Assembly (NCBI GenBank): GCA_965198995.1
Contig: CBDAQG010000002.1
Location: 1,426,001-1,490,000, forward strand
DNA from: CAXMMR01 sp965198995
Lineage (GTDB): Bacteria > Pseudomonadota > Alphaproteobacteria > Acetobacterales > Acetobacteraceae
Length of the DNA: 64,000 nt
Direction: 5' to 3'
This document shows, in pieces, positions 15,928 to 24,920 of this stretch (its first letter is position 1; each line of letters starts with the position of its first letter). The translations under genes and the position numbers were made by a program. The notes beneath the pieces are model-generated. The model saw only the letters and a program-made list of their open reading frames with translations. It searched no databases and was not told the origin of the DNA.

Positions 15928-16275
15928 ATGACCATCATGCCGTCAGCCAAAGCCTGCCTCCTCGCCGGCGTCCTCGCAGCCGCCTCGCTCGGCACCAGTC
16001 AGGCGCAACCCGCGGCCCCAGCCACAACCAACGGCGCCCCCGCGACCGCGAGCAACGCCGGCCGGGCGCAAGGCGTGAGAGCCACCAGCATGCCGGCCGG
16101 CACCAGCAGCGCCAGCACGGCCGCAGGCGGCGTCAACGGCGGCAGCCAGGACGCCGCCGGCAGCGCCGGCGACAACGCCTCCGAGAGCGAAGGTGCCGGG
16201 GGCGCCGGCACCGGCGGCAGCGCCGGCAACAGCAATGCCAGCGTCTCGAGCAACGGCTCGGCAGCCGGCCACTAG
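15928..16275 (+). CDS. Low-complexity secreted protein
   Basis: 115 residues. Signal peptide (ACLLAGVLAAASLGTSQAQ) then Ala/Ser/Gly/Asn/Thr-rich sequence without Cys or aromatic residues. Composition like its upstream neighbour, 66 bases away, so they probably form a pair in one transcript. Two ATGs (15928, 15937) are possible; the second has the better distance to GGAG. Function unknown. Confidence 0.6.
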   Translation: MTIMPSAKACLLAGVLAAASLGTSQAQPAAPATTNGAPATASNAGRAQGVRATSMPAGTSSASTAAGGVNGGSQDAAGSAGDNASESEGAGGAGTGGSAGNSNASVSSNGSAAGH

Positions 16276-16278
16276 ACG

Positions 16279-16336
16279 CAAGGCGAGCGGCTTTGCCCCC
16301 TCGACCCCATGACAGGCTGAGCCTTTAAAATCCATC
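16279..16336. repeat. Repeat B, copy 4 (half)
   Basis: Left end only, with an insertion that damages the first hairpin: caaggcgagcggctttgccc / cctcgaccccatgacaggct / gagcctttaaaatccat. Three bases after the stop of the upstream gene. Confidence 0.8.
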
Positions 16337-16429
16337 CGTCAGAGACCGTGTCCTGGCGCCGCTGACGTCGGAGCCTTCTCCCCGCACCCGACACGCTCTA
16401 GCCTGTGCCTGCCAGCCGAGGACAGGCCC

Positions 16430-17632
16430 ATGCAGCTCATCGCCAACCGCCTGAACACCATCAGCCCCAGCCAGACCATCGCCATCTCCACCAAGGCGCG
16501 CGCGCTCAAGGCCGCCGGGCGCGACATCATCAGCCTGTCTGCCGGCGAACCCGACTTCGACACCCCGGACAACGTCAAGCAGGCCGCCATCCGCGCCATC
16601 GAGGCCGGCCAGACCAAATACACCGACGTTGCCGGCACCCTGCCGCTGCGCCGCGCCATCGCCGAGAAATTCCGCACCGACAGCGGCCTCGACTACCGGC
16701 CCGAAGAGGTGATCGTCTCCACCGGCGGCAAGCAGGTGATCTACAACGCCATGGTGGCGACCCTGAACCGCGGCGACGAGGCAATCATCCCCAGCCCCTG
16801 CTGGGTCAGCTACCCCGACATCGTGGCCCTGGCCGACGGCACCCCCGTGATCGTGCCGTGCTCGCAGAATAACGGCTTCAAGCTGCGCGCCGAAGACCTC
16901 GCCGCCGCCATCACGCCGCGCACCAAATGGGTGTTCCTCAACAGCCCGAACAATCCGACCGGCGCCGCCTACTCCGCCGCCGAGCTGCGCCCCCTCTGCG
17001 ACGTCCTGCTCGCCCACCCGGACGTCTGGATCTTCACAGACGACATCTACGAGAAGCTGGTCTACGACAACTTTACCTTCGCAACGATCGTCGAGGTCGA
17101 GCCGCGCCTGCGCGCCCGCACGGTGACGATGAACGGCTGCTCGAAAGCCTATGCCATGACCGGCTGGCGCCTCGGCTATGCCGGCGCCCCGGTCGAGCTC
17201 GTGCGCGCCATGGACAAGCTGCAGAGCCAGTCCACCTCCAGCACCTCCTCGATCAGCCAGGCCGCCGCGCTCGAGGCGCTGAGCGGCCCCCAGGACAGCA
17301 TCGCCACCATGGTCGCCGTCTACCGCGACCGCCGCGACCTGGTCGTCGACATGCTCAACGCCACGCCCGGCCTGCACTGCCACAAACCGGAAGGCGCGTT
17401 CTACGTGTTTCCCTCAATGGCAGGCTGCATCGGCAAGACGTCCAAAGGCGGCGCCAAAATCGTTGACGACGAAGCCTTCGTCGTCGCCCTGCTGGAGGAA
17501 CACGGCGTCGCCACCGTGCACGGCACCGCCTTCGTCTATCCCGGCCACTTCCGCATCAGCTACGCCACCGACACCTCAAGCCTGCGCGAAGCCTGCACCC
17601 GCATCCAGCAATTTTGCGCCGGTCTCGCTTAA
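16430..17632 (+). CDS. Aspartate aminotransferase, class I
   Basis: A 400-residue fold-type I PLP enzyme moving amino groups between aspartate and 2-oxoglutarate (or prephenate, as some alphaproteobacterial AATs do). Seen: SLSAGEPDFDTP, YTDVAGTLPLRRAIA, VSTGGKQVIYNAM, LNSPNNPTGAAY, DDIYEKLVYD, the PLP lysine in NGCSKAYAMTGWRLGY and an Arg near FRISYATD that binds the carboxylate. Good GAGGACAGG site. It is followed by repeat B and then a related aminotransferase. Confidence 0.9.
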   Translation: MQLIANRLNTISPSQTIAISTKARALKAAGRDIISLSAGEPDFDTPDNVKQAAIRAIEAGQTKYTDVAGTLPLRRAIAEKFRTDSGLDYRPEEVIVSTGGKQVIYNAMVATLNRGDEAIIPSPCWVSYPDIVALADGTPVIVPCSQNNGFKLRAEDLAAAITPRTKWVFLNSPNNPTGAAYSAAELRPLCDVLLAHPDVWIFTDDIYEKLVYDNFTFATIVEVEPRLRARTVTMNGCSKAYAMTGWRLGYAGAPVELVRAMDKLQSQSTSSTSSISQAAALEALSGPQDSIATMVAVYRDRRDLVVDMLNATPGLHCHKPEGAFYVFPSMAGCIGKTSKGGAKIVDDEAFVVALLEEHGVATVHGTAFVYPGHFRISYATDTSSLREACTRIQQFCAGLA

Positions 17633-17634
17633 GA

Positions 17635-17878
17635 GGAAGGCCAGGGCTCCGCCCTGGACCAGGCGCCCATCGCACTCGCGCGATGGGTCCCGACGCTGCG
17701 GGCGGCGCCCCCAGACCCGCAACCGTAAGAAGTGTAACCGGGCACTTCCTTGCTTGGCGAAGCCATTCAATCCTGTTTCCCGACGGTACTGACCTCGCCG
17801 TGGAGTCATGAATAAGAACTGGATTTTAAAGGCTCCGCCTTTAATGGGGTCCAGGGGCAAAGCCCCTGGCCTTCCTTC
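17635..17878. repeat. Repeat B, copy 5 (full length, reversed)
   Basis: The left end is the 'agggct' type (aaggccagggctccgccctg / gaccaggcgcccat) and the right end the 'ttaaaat' type (tggattttaaaggctccgcc / tttaatggggtccaggggca / aagcccctggccttcctt), so it lies inverted relative to copy 3. The interior ttgcttggcgaagccattca / atcctg is shared with copy 11. It spans the whole gap between two aminotransferase genes. Confidence 0.92.
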
Positions 17879-19069
17879 TTGACGACCCGCCCCGGCTTCG
17901 CCCCCCGCCTCGCGCGTGCCCCTGTCGCCGCCACGATCGCGATCACCGCGCGCGCCCGTGCGATGCGCGCCGAAGGCATCGACGTGCTGTCGCTCACCAT
18001 TGGCGAGCCTGACTTTGCAACCCCGCCGCACGCCATCGCGGCGGCGCATCGCGCGGCGCTGGAAGGCCACACCAAGTATCCGCCGGTCGACGGCACGCCG
18101 GCGCTCAAGGCCGCCATCATCCGCGACTTCCAGCGCCGCACCGGCCTCGACTTTGCCCCCGATCAGGTCATGGTCGCCAACGGCGGCAAGCAGGTGATCT
18201 TCAATGCCCTGATGGCGACCGTCAGCGCCGGCGACGAGGTCATCGTTCCGACGCCGTACTGGAACGCCTATCCGCTCGTCACCGGTCTTGCCGGCGGCAG
18301 CGTGGTTCTTCTGGACTGCCCGCAGGCGGACGGCTTCAAGCCAAGCGCTGCGGCGCTGGAGCGCGCGCTTACCCCGCGCACCCGCTGGGTGGTGCTGAAC
18401 TTTCCCAACAATCCGACCGGCGCCGTGCTCACCGCCGCCGACCTGCGCCCGCTCGCCGACGTGCTGCTCGCCCACCCGCAGTGCTGGATCATGGCCGACG
18501 ACATCTACGCCCGGCTGATCCACGACGGCACGCCGCACGCCACCATCAGCGCCGTCGAGCCCCGCCTCGCCGACCGCACGCTGACGCTCTACGGCGCCTC
18601 GAAGACCTACGCGATGACCGGCTGGCGCGTCGGCTGGGCCGCCGGCCCGCGCGACCTGATCGCCGCGATGGTGAACATGCAGGGCCAGGCCACTTCCGGC
18701 ATCAACGTCCCCGCGCAGGAGGCCGTCATCGCCGCCCTGGACGGTCCGGACGACGCCGTGCTCGACATGCAGCAAGCCTACCGCCGCCGCCGCGACCTGG
18801 TGCAATCCGCGCTGTCGACAATCCCCAACATCACCAGCCACCGCCCCGACGGCGCCTTCTACGTGTATCCCGACATCTCACGCTGCCTCGGCGGCCGCCT
18901 TGAGACCGACGAGGACTTTGCCCGCGCCCTGCTCGACGAGGCCCACGTCGCCATCGTCCACGGCGCCGCCTTCGGCCGCAGCCCCTACATCCGCATCAGT
19001 TGCGCCACCGACGACGACACCCTCGCGCGAGCTTGCGAGAGAATCGCTGATTTTTGTAAGACAGTTTAA
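17879..19069 (+). CDS. Class I aminotransferase, paralogue of the preceding gene
   Basis: A 396-residue fold-type I aminotransferase: LTIGEPDFATPPH, VANGGKQVIFNALM, LNFPNNPTGAVL, DDIYARLIHD, PLP lysine in YGASKTYAMTGWRVGW and YIRISCATDD with the carboxylate-binding Arg. It aligns through its length with the gene upstream, suggesting an old tandem duplication. The TTG start lies at the very edge of repeat B without a clear ribosome site, so translation may start further in or depend on the repeat. Substrate could be aspartate or an aromatic amino acid. Confidence 0.85.
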   Translation: MTTRPGFAPRLARAPVAATIAITARARAMRAEGIDVLSLTIGEPDFATPPHAIAAAHRAALEGHTKYPPVDGTPALKAAIIRDFQRRTGLDFAPDQVMVANGGKQVIFNALMATVSAGDEVIVPTPYWNAYPLVTGLAGGSVVLLDCPQADGFKPSAAALERALTPRTRWVVLNFPNNPTGAVLTAADLRPLADVLLAHPQCWIMADDIYARLIHDGTPHATISAVEPRLADRTLTLYGASKTYAMTGWRVGWAAGPRDLIAAMVNMQGQATSGINVPAQEAVIAALDGPDDAVLDMQQAYRRRRDLVQSALSTIPNITSHRPDGAFYVYPDISRCLGGRLETDEDFARALLDEAHVAIVHGAAFGRSPYIRISCATDDDTLARACERIADFCKTV

Positions 19070-19195
19070 GGAAGCGGTTCTTTTTTGAAAAAAAGAACCA
19101 AAAAACTTTTACCCGGTAAGAGGGGCCAAGCCCATCAGCGTGCGACAGCGGCGCAAAAGTTTTTTGCTTCTTTTTTGTAAAAAAGAAGCCCTTAC
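19070..19195. repeat. Repeat A, copy 3
   Basis: Fills the gap between two convergent genes. Left hairpin ggttcttttttgaaaaaaag / aacc then aaaaaactttt; right aaaagttttttgcttctttt / ttgtaaaaaagaagc. Stems GGTTC/GAACC and GCTTC/GAAGC. Confidence 0.92.
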
Positions 19196-20571
19196 TCCCT
19201 CTCCGCCTTCGCCAACCGCTCCACCTCAACAACATATCCATCAGCATCAAACTTCTTGAGGCTGGGCGCCCCCATCGAGCGCACCTGGCCATAAACGGGC
19301 CGCGTCGGCCACGGCCGGTCATGCAGCCCGAACAGCCAGCCGACATTGGTGAACGAGTTCGCGTCCCGTCCATCGATGAAGTAGCGGTTGTTGAACCGCA
19401 GTGCCGTCTCCCACGCCTCCTCCGGCGAGGCCGACCACTCGACGATCTTCTTGCCCCAATACATCCGCATATGGTTGTGCATGTAGCCGGTCTCGCGCAT
19501 TTCCATCATCGCCGCGTTCCAGTAGCGATCATGCGTTTCGCCCAGCTCGAACTGCTCGACGCTGTAGAGGTAAGGCCGTTTGTCGCTGCGATGCGCCTCG
19601 AGCGACTTGCGCGCCCACTCCGGCACCGCAACGGCATAGTCGCCATAATTCGCCGTGTAATGCACATGGTTCATCGCCAGCTCGCGCCGCACCACGAGCT
19701 CCTCGATGTAGGCCGCCTTGTCGTCCGCGTCCCCCGTCTTGGTCTCCTGCACCGCCAGCGCCAGCGCCACCGGCGAGATCTGCCCAAAATGCAGATAGGG
19801 GCTCATATGCGAGGCCGCCCCCGCCTCCGGCTTGCCGCGCACCGTCGCATAATGCGCAAACGGCTCGCCGAGGTAGTGCTTGAGCCGCCCCATCACCTGC
19901 GCCGTTCCGCCCTTGAAACGCTTCACCGGCCGCACGCCCTGGTCCGCCTTCAAGCTCGCCACGAGCTTGGGCACATCCGACAGGTCCAGCGTGCTCTCCA
20001 ACGTGAGCCCGGTCGCCTGATGCCGAACCTTCTGTTCCTCCAGCGGCACAAGGTACTCCTTCATCAGCCGTCCGAGCTTCGGCCGCAACGTCCTTGCCGC
20101 CACCTCATGCTTGCCCGACGCCGTCTCCACCGGCACCACGACGTCGCCCTCCACCTGCACCACGCGGCACGTCGCCTGCCGCGCAAACTCCGCATAGAAC
20201 CGCTTGATCGGCGCCAGGTAATTCCGGTCGCAAACCACCATCGCCGCCTCGCCCGCATAGAGCAGCGCCGTCTCCACCGGCGGCGCCCGCCGCGTCACAA
20301 ACCCGATGCCCCGCCGCTTCAATTCGGGCCGCACCTCCGCCAGCCCCTCAAGCAGAAAGCTCCAGTGCCGCGCATTCACTTCGGGGAAACCCTCGGCGAT
20401 GCCGTAGCAAACCACCACCGGCAGCTTGCGCTCGTTCGCCTGCTCAACGGCATACTCCAGCGCCGGGTTGAACACCGCCCGCTGCGACAGCCCCATCCAG
20501 TAGAGCACGTATCGCCCCGCCTCGTTGAACGGTGCCTCGTTGAGTGGCTTCAGGCGGGTTGACTGGATCAT
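19192..20571 (-). CDS. phr: Class II CPD photolyase
   Basis: A 459-residue FAD enzyme that repairs cyclobutane pyrimidine dimers using light. Class II rather than class I features: YVLYWMGLSQRAVFNPALEY at the N-terminus, SHMSPYLHFGQISP, EELVVRRELAMNHVHY, MHNHMRMYWGKKIVEW and GRDANSFTNVGWLFGLHDRPW. Length is usual for the class. It stands alone, with the 3' end abutting repeat A, and reads away from the decarboxylase gene, so the 261-base gap at 20572-20832 should hold both promoters. Confidence 0.94.
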   Translation of the reverse strand: MIQSTRLKPLNEAPFNEAGRYVLYWMGLSQRAVFNPALEYAVEQANERKLPVVVCYGIAEGFPEVNARHWSFLLEGLAEVRPELKRRGIGFVTRRAPPVETALLYAGEAAMVVCDRNYLAPIKRFYAEFARQATCRVVQVEGDVVVPVETASGKHEVAARTLRPKLGRLMKEYLVPLEEQKVRHQATGLTLESTLDLSDVPKLVASLKADQGVRPVKRFKGGTAQVMGRLKHYLGEPFAHYATVRGKPEAGAASHMSPYLHFGQISPVALALAVQETKTGDADDKAAYIEELVVRRELAMNHVHYTANYGDYAVAVPEWARKSLEAHRSDKRPYLYSVEQFELGETHDRYWNAAMMEMRETGYMHNHMRMYWGKKIVEWSASPEEAWETALRFNNRYFIDGRDANSFTNVGWLFGLHDRPWPTRPVYGQVRSMGAPSLKKFDADGYVVEVERLAKAERE

Positions 20572-20832
20572 CGCTATACAATGGCCCGCCTCGTCACGAC
20601 GTCACCCCGGTGACGTGCGGGTTCGGCTCAACCCTCATCCCCGACGAAGAACCCCTCAAATCCGGACAGATCCCTCGCCACCCACCGCAGCCGCATCCGC
20701 CCGGCGCCAGCTCCCCCTGAGTCAGCTCGAAACCCTCGACCAACATTGCGGCCCGTCCCGCTTGGCGTCAGCAATCGCTTGTGGCACTGCCGGCACGACC
20801 GAGCAGAGCCCCACCACCAAGGACGCACCGTC
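20572..20832. other. Intergenic region, divergent photolyase/decarboxylase
   Basis: 261 bases with no recognised gene, RNA or repeat. Open frames on both strands run through it but show no conserved-looking protein. It should contain the promoters of both flanking genes; none stands out. Confidence 0.5.
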
Positions 20833-22269
20833 GTGGACCAAGCCCCACAGCCCGAGCAGACGCTCGACCCGCAGGACTGGGACACCGTCCGCGCCCTCGG
20901 CCACCGCATGATGGACGACATGGTCGACCACCTCGCCGGCCTGCGCTCCGGCCCCGTCTGGCGGCTGATGCCCGAGCCCGCCCGCGCTGCCTTCGATCAG
21001 CCTTTGCCGCGCACCGCCACCCCGCTGGCCGACATCTACGAAACCTTCACCCGCAACATCGCCCCCTACGCCACCGGCAACACCCACCCCGGCTTCATGG
21101 GCTGGGTTCATGGCGGCGGAACCCCCGTCGGCATGCTCGCCGAGCTCCTCGCCGGCGCGCTCAACAGCAATCTCGGCGCCCGCGACCACGCCGGCGTCGT
21201 CGTCGAGCGCCAGGTCATCCGCTGGGCCGCCGAAATGGTCGGCATGCCGCCCACCACCTCCGGCCTGCTGGTCACCGGCTCCTCCATCGCCAACTTCATC
21301 GGCGTCCTGGTCGCCAGCCGGACCCGCCTCGGCCCCACAATCCGCGCCCACGGCCTCGCCGCCGCCCCGCTCACCGCCTACGCCTCTGCCGCCGCCCACG
21401 GCTGCGTCCCCCGCGCGCTCGACCTCGCCGGCCTCGGCACCAACGCCCTCCGCCTGATCCCGACCGACGCCGACCACCGCATCATCCCCGAAGCCCTCGC
21501 CACCGCCATCGCCGAAGACCGCGCCGCCGGCCGCACCCCGTTCCTCCTCGTCGGCACCGCCGGCAGCGTCGATTGCGGCGCCGTCGACGACCTCGCCGGC
21601 CTCGCCGCCATCGCCAAGCGCGAAGCCCTCTGGTTCCACGTCGACGGCGCGTTCGGCGCCACCGCCTGCCTCTCCCGAACCCACCGCCCGCTCCTCGCCG
21701 GCATCGAGCACGCCGACAGCCTCGCCTTCGACTTCCACAAATGGGCGCAGGTCCCCTACGACGCCGGCTGCATCCTGGTGCGCGACCCGCAAGCCCAGCT
21801 CGACACCTTCGCCCAGAACCTCGCCTACCTCACCCGCGAGCCCCGCGGCCTGGCCGGCGGCCATCCCTGGCCCTGCGACATGGGCCCCGACCTCTCCCGC
21901 GGCTTCCGCGCGCTGAAGGTCTGGATGACGCTCGCAACCTACGGCGCCGACCGCCTCGGCGCGGTGGTCGACCGCGCCTGCGCCGTCGCCCAGCACCTCG
22001 CCGCCCGTATCGCCGCCGACCCCACCCTGCAGCTTGCCGCCCCGGTGGCGCTCAACATCGTCTGCTTCCGCGTCCACGGCCTCGATGACGCCGCCCACCG
22101 CGAGCTGGTCGCGGACGTCCAGCTCAGCGGCATCGCCGCCCCGTCCACCACGGTGATCAACGGCCGAACCGTCATCCGCGCGGCGATCGTCAACCACCGG
22201 ACGCAGGAGCGTGACGTGGATGCGATGCTCGCAGCCGTAAGTCAGGTTAGGCAAGGGCTCTGCCCTTGA
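20833..22269 (+). CDS. PLP-dependent group II amino acid decarboxylase
   Basis: A 478-residue homologue of aromatic-L-amino-acid/glutamate/diaminobutyrate decarboxylases. Seen: THPGFMGWVHGGG, GLLVTGSSIANFIGV, FLLVGTAGSVDCGAVDDL, WFHVDGAFGA and the PLP lysine in DFHKWAQVPYDAGC. Substrate not assignable. The GTG at 20833 has AAGGA 8 bases upstream and is preferred over a longer frame. The final residues (RQGLCP, then TGA) are encoded by the end of repeat B copy 6. The malic enzyme gene follows after 48 bases. Confidence 0.87.
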   Translation: MDQAPQPEQTLDPQDWDTVRALGHRMMDDMVDHLAGLRSGPVWRLMPEPARAAFDQPLPRTATPLADIYETFTRNIAPYATGNTHPGFMGWVHGGGTPVGMLAELLAGALNSNLGARDHAGVVVERQVIRWAAEMVGMPPTTSGLLVTGSSIANFIGVLVASRTRLGPTIRAHGLAAAPLTAYASAAAHGCVPRALDLAGLGTNALRLIPTDADHRIIPEALATAIAEDRAAGRTPFLLVGTAGSVDCGAVDDLAGLAAIAKREALWFHVDGAFGATACLSRTHRPLLAGIEHADSLAFDFHKWAQVPYDAGCILVRDPQAQLDTFAQNLAYLTREPRGLAGGHPWPCDMGPDLSRGFRALKVWMTLATYGADRLGAVVDRACAVAQHLAARIAADPTLQLAAPVALNIVCFRVHGLDDAAHRELVADVQLSGIAAPSTTVINGRTVIRAAIVNHRTQERDVDAMLAAVSQVRQGLCP

Positions 22270-22300
22270 CCCGCTGGGGCCCGCGGCCCCAGACCCCATT
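22250..22300. repeat. Repeat B, copy 6 (half)
   Basis: Only the 'agggct' end: gcaagggctctgcccttgac / ccgctggggcccgcggcccc / agaccccat. Two hairpins, the first with a CAAGGGC/GCCCTTG stem. Overlaps the 3' end of the decarboxylase gene. Confidence 0.85.
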
Positions 22301-22317
22301 CAGTTAAGGGGGCCCGG

Positions 22318-24609
22318 ATGGACGAGACCTTTCGCAAGGCCGCGCTCGACTATCATCGCTTCCCCACTCCCGGAAAGCTCGCCATCGAGCCGACCAAGCG
22401 CATGGCCACCCAGCGCGACCTCGCGCTCGCCTACTCCCCGGGCGTCGCCGCCGCCTGCGAGGCCATCCGCGCCGACCCCGACGCCGCCCGCGACCTCACC
22501 GCCCGCGGCAACCTGGTCGCCGTCATCTCCAACGGCACCGCCGTGCTCGGCCTCGGCAATATCGGCCCGCTCGCCTCCAAGCCGGTCATGGAGGGCAAGG
22601 CCGTCCTGTTCAAGAAGTTCGCCGGCATCGACGTCTTCGACATCGAGGTCGACGCCCAAGACCCCGAACGCCTGATCGAGGTCGTCGCCGCCCTCGAACC
22701 CACCTTCGGCGCCATCAACCTCGAGGACATCAAGGCCCCCGAATGCTTCGTCGTCGAGCGGGCGCTCCGCGAGCGCATGCGCATCCCGGTCTTCCACGAC
22801 GATCAGCACGGCACCGCCATCACGGTGGCCGCCGCCATCCGCAACGGCCTGCTCGTCCAGGGCAAGTCCCTCGCCGAGGTCACGCTGGTGACCTCCGGCG
22901 CCGGCGCCGCCGCCCTCGCCTGCGTCGACCTGCTGGTCTCGATGGGCCTGCCGCCCGAGAACGTGACGCTGACCGACATCAAGGGCGTCGTCTTCGCCGG
23001 CCGCGACCCCGACATGCCCGAGAACATGGCCCGCTACGCCCGCGTCACCGACGCCCGCACCCTGCGCGACGTAATCCCCGGCGCCGACATCTTCATGGGC
23101 CTCTCCGCCCCCCGCGTGCTCGACCCCGACTGGCTCCCCCTGTTCGCCCCCAAGCCGCTGATCCTCGCCTTGGCCAACCCCGAGCCCGAGATCCTGCCCG
23201 ACCTCGCCCGCGCCCGCCGCCCCGACGCCATCGTCGCCACCGGCCGCTCCGACTACCCGAACCAGGTCAACAACGTCCTCTGCTTCCCCTTCATCTTCCG
23301 CGGCGCCCTCGACGTCGGCGCGACAACGATCAACGAGGACATGAAGCTCGCCGCCGTCGAGGCCATCGCCGACCTCGCCCGCGCCGAGGCCGACGAGGTC
23401 GTCGCCACCGCCTATGGCGGCGCCGCCCCGGTGTTCGGCGCCGACTACATCATCCCCAAGCCCTTCGACCCCCGCCTGATCCTGCAGATCGCCCCCGCCG
23501 TCGCCCGCGCCGCCATGGCCAGCGGCGTCGCCACCCGCCCGATCACCGATTTTGCCGCCTACCGCGAAACCCTCGAGCGCTTCGTCTTCCGCTCCGGCCA
23601 GCTCATGCGCCCGGTCTTCGAGGCCGCCCGCAAGCACCGCACCCGCATCGTCTACGCCGAGGGCGAGGACATGCGCGTCCTGCGCGCCGTCCAGATGGTC
23701 GTCGATGATGGCCTCGCCGAGCCCATCCTGCTCGGCCGCCGCCCCGTCATCGAGGCCCGCATCCGCGAGCTCGGCCTGCGCCTGGCCACCGGCGGCCCGA
23801 ACAGCGGCCGCCCGGTGATCATCCTCGACCCGGCCGAGGACACGGCCGTGTTCGAGCCGCTCGCCGCCGACTACCAGCGCCTGGTCGGCCGCCGCGGCAC
23901 CCCGCCCGACGCCGCCCCCCGCCGCCTGCGCAACCGCCTCACCGTCGCCGCCGCCATGCTGCTGCAATCCGGCCACGCCGACGCCGCCCTGGTCGGCGGC
24001 ACCTCGGCCTGGTGGCGCCACATCGAGTATATGCTGCCGATCATCCCCAAGGACGACGGCGTCGGCCGCATCTTCGCCCTCTCGGCGCTGATCCTGCAGC
24101 CCGGCGCGCTGTTCATCTGCGACACCCACATGAACATCGATCCGACGGCGCCGCAGATCGCCGAGATGACCCTGCTCGCCGCCAACGCGCTCCGCCATTT
24201 CGGCCTGGTGCCCAAGGCCGCCCTGCTGTCCCACTCCGCCTTCGGCGCCTCGAACGCCCCCTCGGCCCGCAAGATGCGCACCGCCCTGGCCCTGATCCGC
24301 GCCGCCGAGCCCACCCTCGAAGTCGACGGCGAAATGCACGCCGACGCCGCCCTGAGCGCCGCCTTGCGCGACCGCGCCGTCCCCGACAGCCGCCTATCCG
24401 GCACCGCCAACCTGCTGGTGATGCCGACGCTCGACGCCGCCAACATCGCCTTCAACCTGCTGAAAGCCGCCGGCGAAGCCCTCCCCGTCGGCCCGATGCT
24501 GCTCGGCCTATCCTGCCCGCTGCACATCCTGGTGCCCACCGTCACCGCGCGCGGGATCGTCAACATGACGGCCCTGGCCGCCGCCGGAAAGCTGCACAGC
24601 GCGCCGTAG
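22318..24609 (+). CDS. maeB: NADP-dependent malic enzyme with Pta-like domain
   Basis: Oxidatively decarboxylates malate to pyruvate. 763 residues, the usual MaeB length: malic enzyme domain about 1-430 (YHRFPTPGKLAIEPTKRM, YSPGVAAACEAI, LGNIGPLASKPVMEGKAVLF, EDIKAPECF, FHDDQHGTA, TSGAGAAALACVDL) and a phosphate acetyltransferase-like domain about 430-763 (RIVYAEGEDMRVLRAVQ, LLSHSAFGAS, NLLVMPTLDAANIAFNLLK). In this class the second domain is regulatory, with no known Pta activity. AAGGGGG site 6 bases before the ATG. Confidence 0.95.
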   Translation: MDETFRKAALDYHRFPTPGKLAIEPTKRMATQRDLALAYSPGVAAACEAIRADPDAARDLTARGNLVAVISNGTAVLGLGNIGPLASKPVMEGKAVLFKKFAGIDVFDIEVDAQDPERLIEVVAALEPTFGAINLEDIKAPECFVVERALRERMRIPVFHDDQHGTAITVAAAIRNGLLVQGKSLAEVTLVTSGAGAAALACVDLLVSMGLPPENVTLTDIKGVVFAGRDPDMPENMARYARVTDARTLRDVIPGADIFMGLSAPRVLDPDWLPLFAPKPLILALANPEPEILPDLARARRPDAIVATGRSDYPNQVNNVLCFPFIFRGALDVGATTINEDMKLAAVEAIADLARAEADEVVATAYGGAAPVFGADYIIPKPFDPRLILQIAPAVARAAMASGVATRPITDFAAYRETLERFVFRSGQLMRPVFEAARKHRTRIVYAEGEDMRVLRAVQMVVDDGLAEPILLGRRPVIEARIRELGLRLATGGPNSGRPVIILDPAEDTAVFEPLAADYQRLVGRRGTPPDAAPRRLRNRLTVAAAMLLQSGHADAALVGGTSAWWRHIEYMLPIIPKDDGVGRIFALSALILQPGALFICDTHMNIDPTAPQIAEMTLLAANALRHFGLVPKAALLSHSAFGASNAPSARKMRTALALIRAAEPTLEVDGEMHADAALSAALRDRAVPDSRLSGTANLLVMPTLDAANIAFNLLKAAGEALPVGPMLLGLSCPLHILVPTVTARGIVNMTALAAAGKLHSAP

Positions 24610-24613
24610 CTGA

Positions 24614-24673
24614 GGGAAGGCGAGGGGCTTTGCCCCTCGACCCCATTAAAGGCGGAGCCTTTGAAATCCATTC
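24614..24673. repeat. Repeat B, copy 7 (half)
   Basis: Left end only: gaaggcgaggggctttgccc / ctcgaccccattaaaggcgg / agcctttgaaatccatt. Four bases after the maeB stop. Confidence 0.88.
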
Positions 24674-24920
24674 TGTTATCCGTGGCTCCTGGGCGAGGTC
24701 CGTGCCTTGGGGAGCAGGCCTGCTGCCTGTGGCAACACTGCCCCGATCCGGCCCTGTTTTCGCCCCCACACCCGTTCAGGTTGTTCAGACCATCGTGTGG
24801 TGCTCATCTGTCGGCAAAGCCGGCTCTAGCAATCGGGTGTTAACCTGTCCGCTGTAGGATCGCGGTGATCGCAGGCCGCGCTGGCCTATGAGCGGACGTA
24901 AAGTGACAGGGGCGAGCGTC
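24674..24920. other. Intergenic region upstream of galU
   Basis: 247 bases after the half repeat B. Holds the galU promoter by position. CAGGTT and AACCTG at its two ends could pair at a distance, but I see no clear regulatory motif and no gene. Confidence 0.4.

Noticed and set aside
15330..15995. Proline-rich 221-codon frame opposite the glycine-rich gene
   Set aside because: Complement of GGC/GGT-rich codons; the plus strand has signal peptide and ribosome site.
19321..20562. 413-codon frame antisense to the photolyase
   Set aside because: No conserved motif; the photolyase reading is unambiguous.
20628..20921. 97-codon minus-strand frame in the photolyase/decarboxylase gap
   Set aside because: Ends with a protein-like stretch but starts inside the decarboxylase gene and matches no family I know; evidence too thin.
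22300..24339. 679-codon open frame antisense to maeB
   Set aside because: High-GC shadow: Asp/Gly/Ala-rich text with no motif, while the plus strand encodes a complete malic enzyme.
24674..24920. Riboswitch or small RNA upstream of galU
   Set aside because: Only weak long-range pairing CAGGTT/AACCTG; none of the known riboswitch cores is present.
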